Under the pieces are notes generated by a model. It saw nothing but the letters and a program-made list of their open reading frames with translations. It was not told the origin of the DNA and made no database searches. A stretch of 64,000 bases of DNA. Origin: Azospirillaceae bacterium. Lineage in GTDB: Bacteria > Pseudomonadota > Alphaproteobacteria > Azospirillales > Azospirillaceae. Below, piece by piece: positions 55,830 to 64,000 of this stretch. The DNA lies in NCBI GenBank assembly GCA_028283825.1, contig JAPWJW010000004.1, positions 500,292 to 564,291 on the forward strand, read 5' to 3'. A program made the translations under genes and the position numbers. Each line of letters begins with the position of its first letter. Within the stretch, counting starts at the first letter, position 1.

Positions 55830-57722
55830 TGATGGTGCCCGCCGCTTGCCGGGAAGGGGTGGCGTGCGGCGTCGGCGGCCTGTGCCGCCAACTTGGTCAC
55901 GGCGTCCGCGTCCGCCGGGAACGGCCCTTGCCAGGCGGTGCGTAGCGCGCCCTGGCCATCCACCAGCACCAGCAGGGGGCCCGAAGGTGCGCCGCTGATG
56001 GTCCGGTAGGCGATGGCCGCCTCCGGTGCGGTGGCGCCGCAGGCGGTTTCGGGGGCCGGATGGTCCGGGTCGGTCGACACCAGCACGGGCACGATGCCGG
56101 CCTTGGCCACGGCGGCCAGCGCGTCCGGCGCCACGTCGGTGTAACCGATGGCCAGCAGCAGCGGGTGGCCCGCCAGGTCGGCCAGGCTGCCGGCCTTGGC
56201 CAGGGGGCCGGCGGGGCAGCTGACGTCCAGTTCGGGTGCGGGCATGCCCCAACTCCACACGCCGCCGGCCGCCGCCACCGTGGTGCCGCTGTTCAGGGTG
56301 TGGATGTAGTCGATCAGGGACCAGCGGTCGTCTTCCGACAGCTGGGTCTCAAAGGGCGGCATCACGGGATTGCCGTCGGGATCGGGCATGCCGTGGCTCA
56401 GCCACCAGAAGATGTCGCCCGCGCTGTGGTCCAGCAGGTGATGGGCGGTCAGGTCGGCCGGGGGGATGCTGAGGTTGGCGGCATCCGGCCCATCGCCCGC
56501 CCCGCCGGCGCCATGACAGCGGGCGCAATGTGTGGGGAACAGGGATGCCCCTTGCGCCACCGAGGCGGCGGTGAAGCCGGTGGGCGATGACCAGAAACTG
56601 GTGGGGTAGGCCTCCACCGTCAGCAGGTCCAGGTCCGGCACGCCGTACCAGAAACCGGCGCCGGCGAGCGCCAGGGCTGGCAGGCGCCAGGCCAGCAGGC
56701 GGCGGCGCCAGGCACCCGGCCAGGGCGGCACGACGGCCAGCGCCAGGGCGACGACACCGGCGGCGGTGAATGCCAACGCGTGCCAGGCCATGGGGCCGTA
56801 ATCGGGATCGGTCAGGATTTCGCCGCTGAGCTTGCGGCCGAAGGGCCACATCGGCTGGTCGTGCACCCCCGGCACGATGGAGGCCAGCCAGGCGGCCAGC
56901 GCCACCACGGTGGTGCCCAGGGCCAGTTCCACCAGCACGCTCAGGCGCAGGGTGGCCAGGGTGACGGTGCCGCGCGCCAGGCCGGGGCTGATGTACCAGC
57001 GGTTCAGCGCGGCGCAGCCCAGCATCAGGCCGAACAGGACCAGCTTGGCGATGGCCAGATGGCCGTAGGTGGTGCCGATCAGCCCCGCCAGGGTGCCGAT
57101 CAGGCTTACGCCGTTCAGCAGGGCCGTGGCCGCCAGCAGCGTGACGCAGGTGGCGCCCAGGGGAGAGAAACGGACGGACAAATCCGCCGCCAGCCTTGGA
57201 TGGCGCAAGGCCAGCAGCAGGCCCGCCATGCCACCCAGCCAGGCGCCGGCCGCCAGCAGGTGCAAGACCTTCCGCCACCAGGCCCGGCAGGCTGGCGGCA
57301 TCGAAGGTGACGGCGACATGGCCGACGGCGGCATGCAGGGCGAGATCCAGGCCGGTCAGGGTCGCCAGCGCCGCCGGCTGCATGCGCCCGCCCAGCGCCG
57401 CCACCCCGGCCAGCAGGATCAGCCGGGGCAACAGCACGTGGCCATAGCGCGTGGCCGCCGTGGGGGCCAACGCCCCCAGCACGGCGGCCGGCGTTCCGTC
57501 GCCCACGAACACCGCCGCTTGCGCGGCGAACCAGACCAGGCCCATCACCAGGGCGCCCGCCGCCGCCCACCGTGTCCAGCGGCGCAGGCTGTCGATCAAC
57601 CCGGATGCGTCCTGCGCTTTCGCCACCACCAGGGCGGCGAAGGCCGGCAGGCCCCAGGTCAGCAGGGACAGGGTGAGGTGCAGCGCCCGGGCGATGGCCA
57701 GGCTGGTTTCAAGCGTGCTCAT
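55823..57722 (-). CDS. CopD-like copper protein fused to cytochrome c and a thioredoxin-like domain (frameshifted)
   Basis: About 632 residues when corrected. The first two thirds are CopD-like with many membrane helices (YGHVLLPRLILLAGVAALGG; HLLAAGAWLGGMAGLLLAL). Then comes a class I cytochrome c domain with heme motif CARCH in FPTHCARCHGAGG and a Met ligand in NPVMPPF. The final part looks thioredoxin/SCO-like (GHPLLLAIGYTDVAPDALAA) and ends in HHHH. The frame breaks at CC 57268-57269: removing one base gives LVAEVLHLLAAGAW. The combination suggests copper handling linked to electron transfer in the periplasm. Confidence 0.82.
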
Positions 57723-57747
57723 GGGAACGGATCAAACAGGCGCGGGC

Positions 57748-58119
57748 TTACTTCTGCACCTCGAAAGTGAAGCTGCCCTGGGACTTGTGGGTGTCGACCG
57801 AGGTGACGGCCCAGTCGACGGTGTAGGTACCGGGCGCGGCACCGTTGATGCTGACCAGCAGGTGCTTGGCGTCAGACGGGTCGGTGTGGGTGTCGCCCTT
57901 GTCCACCTTCTTGCCGTTTGGCCCCGGGCCCGTGACGGTGATGGTGCTGAACTTGGGCTCCAGATCCTCGGTGAACCAGGCCTCCACCTGGGCGGAGCCG
58001 GCCACCGTGCCGCTGGCCGTGGGCACGGAACGCTTCAGGTGGGCGTGGGCGGCGGCGGTGCCGGCGATGCCCAGCGCCAGGGCGAAGGCGGCGGTGGCGG
58101 TGATGAGGCGCGAGGTCAT
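57748..58119 (-). CDS. copC: CopC-type periplasmic copper-binding protein
   Basis: 123 residues. Signal peptide with cleavage before HAHLKRSVP, giving an N-terminal His as in CopC copper sites. The beta-barrel follows, with EAWFTEDLEPKFS and VDWAVTSVDTHKSQGSFTFEV holding the second His. ATG at 58119 behind AGGA. CopC hands copper to CopD, encoded 25 bases downstream. Confidence 0.92.
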   Translation of the reverse strand: MTSRLITATAAFALALGIAGTAAAHAHLKRSVPTASGTVAGSAQVEAWFTEDLEPKFSTITVTGPGPNGKKVDKGDTHTDPSDAKHLLVSINGAAPGTYTVDWAVTSVDTHKSQGSFTFEVQK

Positions 58120-58175
58120 GGGCTTGGTCCTTTTTGCTTTTGGATATGCCGGAGGATGGGGGCAATGACCGGGCG

Positions 58176-60446
58176 TCACAACGACACCTTCAGGCCGCCG
58201 AAGAAGGTCCGCCCCGGGAAGGGGTGGTAGAGGAAGTACTTTTCATCGTTGATGTTGTCGACGCCCAGGTCCAGCGTCAAATTGTCCAGCACCTTGTAGT
58301 TGATGTGCACGTCGGCGACCAGGAAGCTGTCAAAGGCGCCGAACACCTTGGATACGCTGTCTGTGTTGTCCAAGGTCGAATACTGCTTGCCGCTGTAGCG
58401 CCCGGCGACGGTGAAGGCCCATTGCTCATCCGGGCGGTATGTGGCCGCCAGGGTGACGCGCCAGTCCGGCACATAGGGCACGTGCTTGCCGTTGGCACTG
58501 GTGCCGGTGGTGCTGGCGAAATTGGGGTCTGACAGGATGGTGCTGTCGACATAGGTGACGCTGCCCGACAGCTCCAGCCCTTTCACCAGCACGTTGTCGC
58601 GGCTGGCCGCCAGTTCCACGCCGCGGTTGCGCACCTCATCCACGTTCACGACGTAGGTGACGGGCGTGGCGCCGGTCAGGAAGGCGGTCTGCGAGATCAT
58701 GGCGTCGTGCGTGTTCTCCTGGAACAGCGACAGGCGCACATGGCCGTCCTGGAAGCTCTGCTCCACCGCCAGCTCACCGCTCAACACCCGTTCCGGCTTC
58801 AGGTTGGCGTTGGGGCTGGTGTAGGTCGTGCCGGTCTGCACCAGCTGGTACAGCTCCGACACCGTGGGGAAGCGGTAGGCCTCCCCGAACGAGGCGGTGA
58901 CCGTCAGGTCGGACGCCGCCGCCCAGGCCAATGACGCCTTGGGCGAGAAGCGGGTGGCGTCGGCGCCCGCCTGGTTCACCCCCGTCGTGCCGCTGTAGTT
59001 GTAGCCGTCGAAGGCCCGCCAATGCTCCAGCCGGCCGCCCAGGGTCAGGGTCCAGTCCGGCAGCAGCGCCCAGGCGTCCTCCGCCCACAGGGCCAGGGTC
59101 TGGGTCTTGCCCCGGCCGCTGGAATACAGGCTTTGGCCCTGGTCGCTGCCGGTGCCCCAGGTGGCGGTGCTGTAGGTGGGGTTCACCAGTTCGTATTCGT
59201 CGCCGTGCACGCCGGCGCTGACCGTGTGGTTGCCGCCCAGCCAGTTGCCCGCCCGCCACAGGCCCTTGGCATCCAGGGTGGACCAGTTGGTGCCGTCCAG
59301 GCGGGCGATGCGGCCGGCGGTGCTGAAGCCCGTGCCGGTGGCACTGACCCCGGTGGGTGTGCGCTGGATGTCGTCCAGGTAGTCGTAGTGGGTGGCCACC
59401 ACCTCACCCTCCCACGTGCCGCCGGTATCGGTCTTCAGGGTCAGGCTTTGCGCCAGGTGCGCCTCCCACAGCGTGTACTTGCCGCTGGCGAAGCCGGAAA
59501 GTCCCGCAAAGGTGGGGGTGCCTGAGGTGTCGGTCAGGTAGGTCTGCACCCCCGACGTCGTATCGTTCTGCCAATAGCCCAGGGTGTAGGTCGCGTGCAG
59601 GCCGTCGGCGAAGTCATAACCCAGCTTCAGCTTGGCGTTGGTCATCTGGCTGTGCAGCAGGCCGCTGGCGCCCACCACGTCGGCCACCGCACCCGTCTTG
59701 TTCAGCGCCAGGATGGTGCCGCTGGTGCCGGCCGGCGCCTTGGCGTTGGTGACGATGGACAGGGGCTGGCTGTCGCTGTTCAGGTAGTTGGCGGCCAGGA
59801 ACCAGGTGAAGCCGCCGATGCGGTCGCCCACGCTGGCGCTGGTCTGGGAACTCACCAGGTCCTTGTGCGTGCCGTACATGTTGAAGGTCTGCACCGCCTC
59901 CGTCTGCTTGGCGGTGGCTTCCAGATGGTCGGGTTCCCGGGTGGTGATGCGCACCACGCCGCCCATGGAATTGCCGGGGTATGCGGCCGAATAGGGGCCG
60001 TACAGCACATCCACCCGCGCGATTTCCTCCGGTGCCACCAGGCCCCAGCGCGGGGCACCGGTCGTGTTGTTGTTGGAGATGAGGGCGGAGATCAGGCTGT
60101 CGTCGGCATAGACCAGGCTGCGGGCACTGGAATTCACCCCCCAGGTCCGGGTGGCCAGCACGGCCTGGGTATCGCCCATGTTGCGTTTGCGCAGGAACAG
60201 GCTGGGCAGGTACTTCAGCGCGTCCTCGGTATCGATGACGTTGATGGTTTCCGCCACCGTCTTGGCGGTGACGCTTTCCGTCGTCTGTGGCGTGTGGGCG
60301 GGGCGGTCGGCGGTGACGGTCACACTGTCGACGCCATCGGCGCCGGCGTCTTCGGGACCGGCCAGGGCGGTGGTGGCCAGGGTGGCGGCGGTAAGCGCGA
60401 TGGCGGCCGTGGACAGGCGCCGCGCGGCATTTTTACGGGCAAACAT
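58176..60446 (-). CDS. TonB-dependent receptor of the copper cluster
   Basis: 756 residues: signal peptide, TonB box VDSVTVTADRP, plug (LFLRKRNMGDTQAVLATRTW; RVDVLYGPYSAAYPGNSMGG) and a barrel ending GRTFFGGLKVSL. Position between a DUF2946-like gene and copC-copD suggests copper or a copper-chelate as ligand, as in OprC-like and other copper-linked receptors; this is an inference. A stem (TGAAGG/CCTTCA) stands directly before the ATG. Confidence 0.9.
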   Translation of the reverse strand: MFARKNAARRLSTAAIALTAATLATTALAGPEDAGADGVDSVTVTADRPAHTPQTTESVTAKTVAETINVIDTEDALKYLPSLFLRKRNMGDTQAVLATRTWGVNSSARSLVYADDSLISALISNNNTTGAPRWGLVAPEEIARVDVLYGPYSAAYPGNSMGGVVRITTREPDHLEATAKQTEAVQTFNMYGTHKDLVSSQTSASVGDRIGGFTWFLAANYLNSDSQPLSIVTNAKAPAGTSGTILALNKTGAVADVVGASGLLHSQMTNAKLKLGYDFADGLHATYTLGYWQNDTTSGVQTYLTDTSGTPTFAGLSGFASGKYTLWEAHLAQSLTLKTDTGGTWEGEVVATHYDYLDDIQRTPTGVSATGTGFSTAGRIARLDGTNWSTLDAKGLWRAGNWLGGNHTVSAGVHGDEYELVNPTYSTATWGTGSDQGQSLYSSGRGKTQTLALWAEDAWALLPDWTLTLGGRLEHWRAFDGYNYSGTTGVNQAGADATRFSPKASLAWAAASDLTVTASFGEAYRFPTVSELYQLVQTGTTYTSPNANLKPERVLSGELAVEQSFQDGHVRLSLFQENTHDAMISQTAFLTGATPVTYVVNVDEVRNRGVELAASRDNVLVKGLELSGSVTYVDSTILSDPNFASTTGTSANGKHVPYVPDWRVTLAATYRPDEQWAFTVAGRYSGKQYSTLDNTDSVSKVFGAFDSFLVADVHINYKVLDNLTLDLGVDNINDEKYFLYHPFPGRTFFGGLKVSL

Positions 60447-60462
60447 TGAAGGCGATCCTTCA
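60447..60462 (-). promoter_or_regulatory. Hairpin adjoining the start codon of the copper-cluster receptor
   Basis: TGAAGG and CCTTCA (6 bp, CGAT loop) at 60447-60462, immediately before the ATG at 60446. The ribosome binding site AAGG is in the 5' arm. Third receptor gene in the window with such a structure. Confidence 0.4.
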
Positions 60463-60615
60463 GGGCGACGGTCGTCGCTGCCGGCCATGCCGGTCAGGGA
60501 GTCCGCGCGGGACAGGGGTTGCCGTTTCCACGTGGGGTGGAGCGGCGGTCATCCAGGGGATGCCCGGGTGCGGCCGGCGGTGCCGGCGGCGTCAGGAAAT
60601 GAGAGGGCCCGGGGC

Positions 60616-61197
60616 TCAGGCGGCCAGCGGCGGGGCGCGGGCGCCGGGCGTGCCGGGCAGGCGCAGGTGCCGATGGCGCCGGTCGGCCGTGGGACGCCAG
60701 GTCTGGCGTTGGCGTTGCCGTGTGGGCAGGGCCAGGACCAGCAGCAGCAGGGGCACGACCAGGGCCGCCAATGCCGCGAAGGCGCAGGGGCCCATATGGT
60801 CCAGGGCACCCATGCGGTGCGGGTCGCCATCCATGGGCATATCGCCGGTGGGTGTGCCGGACATGGCCCTATGGTCCATGTCGCCGGCGGCACCGGGATG
60901 ATGATGGTGCATCCGTTGATGCAGGGACTCAAAGTGCCCCGGGGATGCCGGCGCTTCCACGGATGCCATGCCCGGCATCCGCTCCAGCCCGTCATGCACG
61001 TCGGGGCACAGCATGAAGGGGGCGGGCCCGCCATCGGTGTTGATCATATAGCCGACGGGAATCAGCCCGCGCAGCAGCACCGCCACCAACAGCAGCCAAA
61101 CCCACCCGCGCGGCGCGCGGCGGGCCCGGCCAAGGCCCAGCGACCTCAGCGGGGCGGCCAGCGATGCCGTCAGGGTGGAAAGGGCTTGGGACACCAT
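60616..61197 (-). CDS. DUF2946-like His/Met-rich membrane protein
   Basis: 193 residues. An N-terminal helix with RGLIPVGYMI, then LCPDVHDG, a His/Met-rich stretch (HQRMHHHHPGAAGDMDHRAM; GDMPMDGDPHRM) suited to Cu(I)/Cu(II), then CAFAALAALVVPLLLLVL as a second helix. This is the layout of DUF2946 proteins common in copper clusters. It heads the operon DUF2946-receptor-CopC-CopD. ATG at 61197 has no strong ribosome binding site. Confidence 0.8.
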   Translation of the reverse strand: MVSQALSTLTASLAAPLRSLGLGRARRAPRGWVWLLLVAVLLRGLIPVGYMINTDGGPAPFMLCPDVHDGLERMPGMASVEAPASPGHFESLHQRMHHHHPGAAGDMDHRAMSGTPTGDMPMDGDPHRMGALDHMGPCAFAALAALVVPLLLLVLALPTRQRQRQTWRPTADRRHRHLRLPGTPGARAPPLAA

Positions 61198-61207
61198 GAT
61201 GCTACTT

Positions 61208-63354
<2,147 letters not shown>

Positions 63355-64000
63355 CTACAGGACGAAGAAGCCCACCGTCGCCAGGGCCATCGCCAGCGCT
63401 GCCAGCCACCCGGCGATTTTCATGCCACGCGGCAGGGTCAGGCGGCCCATGATTCGGGGGTTGCTGGCGATGACCATCATCACCGCCATCAGGGGTGCGG
63501 CCAGCACGCCATTGACCACCGCACTCCAATACAGCGCCTTAACCGGGTCCAGGCCGGTGAAGGTCAGGGCGGCCCCGCCCAGGGTGGCCAGCGCGATGGT
63601 GGCGTAGAAGTTGCGGGCCTCGCGCGGGCGCCGGTCCAGCCCTTCCGCCCAGCCGAACAGTTCACTGACGCCGTAGGCGGCCGATCCGGCCAGGACCGGC
63701 ACGGCCAGCAGGCCGGTGGCGATGATGCCGGCGGCGAACAGGGCGAAGGCGAAGGGCCCCGCCACGGGCCGCAGGGCCTCCGCCGCCTGGGCGGATGTCT
63801 GGATGTCGGTTATGCCGTGGGCGTTCAAGGTGGCGGCCGTGGCCAGGATGATGCACAGCGCCACCACGTTGGACACGCCCATGCCGACCATGGTGTCCAG
63901 GCGGATGCGGGCCAGTTCCGGCCCCGCCGTCTTGGGATCCATGCGCAGCGCCCTGACATGGCGGCGGTGCAGTTCCTCCACCTCCTGCCCGGCCTGCCAG
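63355..64000 (-). CDS. Nramp-family divalent metal transporter (5'-partial)
   Basis: At least 215 residues of the C-terminal half; the start lies right of the window. VGMGVSNVVALCIILATAATL corresponds to a mid-protein helix, and about five more helices follow (ALFAAGIIATGLLAVPVLAG; ALYWSAVVNGVLAAPLMAVM). Nramp proteins import Mn2+ or Fe2+ with protons. Converges on the aldo-keto reductase gene with 5 bases between stops. Confidence 0.85.
   Translation of the reverse strand, partial: WQAGQEVEELHRRHVRALRMDPKTAGPELARIRLDTMVGMGVSNVVALCIILATAATLNAHGITDIQTSAQAAEALRPVAGPFAFALFAAGIIATGLLAVPVLAGSAAYGVSELFGWAEGLDRRPREARNFYATIALATLGGAALTFTGLDPVKALYWSAVVNGVLAAPLMAVMMVIASNPRIMGRLTLPRGMKIAGWLAALAMALATVGFFVL

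Overview
The window reads as chromosome from a GC-rich, Gram-negative alphaproteobacterium. A relative of Azospirillum/Nitrospirillum (Rhodospirillales) is my inference from gene content: four TonB-dependent receptors, RND pumps, ECF41 signalling, Czc and Cop metal clusters, and sulfonate and phosphonate-type ABC genes. No rRNA, tRNA or CRISPR was found. Coding is dense and codon usage is GC-rich except in two AT-richer patches: 29.1-30.9 kb (ATPase/RloB defence-like pair) and about 37.1-39.0 kb (a small secreted protein and a four-helix membrane protein). Both look acquired.

Layout. 0-9 kb (+): tail of a sulfonate-type ABC binding protein, an AhpD-like/ECF41 sigma pair with its own promoter motif, an orphan TPR-secretin lipoprotein, a TonB receptor, a GH64/thaumatin-like protein and an orphan VapB-like antitoxin. 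9.1-13.2 kb (+): thiol dioxygenase, four-domain rhodanese, GST and SsuD-like monooxygenase, a compact organosulfur operon. 13.2-18.3 kb (-): FAD monooxygenase, then a LacI-MFS-M24 peptidase operon. 18.4-24.4 kb (-): czc metal-efflux operon. 24.4-29.0 kb: GH31 glycosidase, UDP-xylose synthase and AGE epimerase (sugar genes). 29.1-30.9 kb (-): RloA/RloB-like pair. 31.1-36.4 kb (-): hydrolase plus AcrAB-type drug efflux. 37.1-39.0 kb: AT-rich insert.

40.1-44.7 kb (-): the most unusual locus, a tight operon of TusA-like, DsrE-like, PhnD, PhnE, PhnC and a TusA-MetE fusion protein, with a LysR gene behind it. I read it as uptake of a small oxyanion or organosulfur compound coupled to sulfur-carrier and methyl-transfer chemistry. 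45.0-45.8 kb (+): HigBA toxin-antitoxin with a 16-bp periodic operator. 45.9-54 kb: two TonB receptors, isochorismatase-like hydrolase, GlxA-type regulator and a lipoprotein hydrolase. 54.4-55.8 kb (+): GlcG-like protein and a lipoprotein. 55.8-61.2 kb (-): copper cluster (DUF2946-like, TonB receptor, CopC, CopD-cytochrome c fusion). 61.3-64 kb: LysR/aldo-keto reductase pair and a partial Nramp transporter.

Seven otherwise well-conserved genes carry a single-base frameshift, and in every case the sequence has one base too many. That uniformity suggests base-calling error rather than seven real pseudogenes; they are annotated as interrupted coding regions. A second window-wide feature is a two-copy intergenic repeat (14.4 kb and 27.7 kb) whose inner stem shows compensatory base changes.
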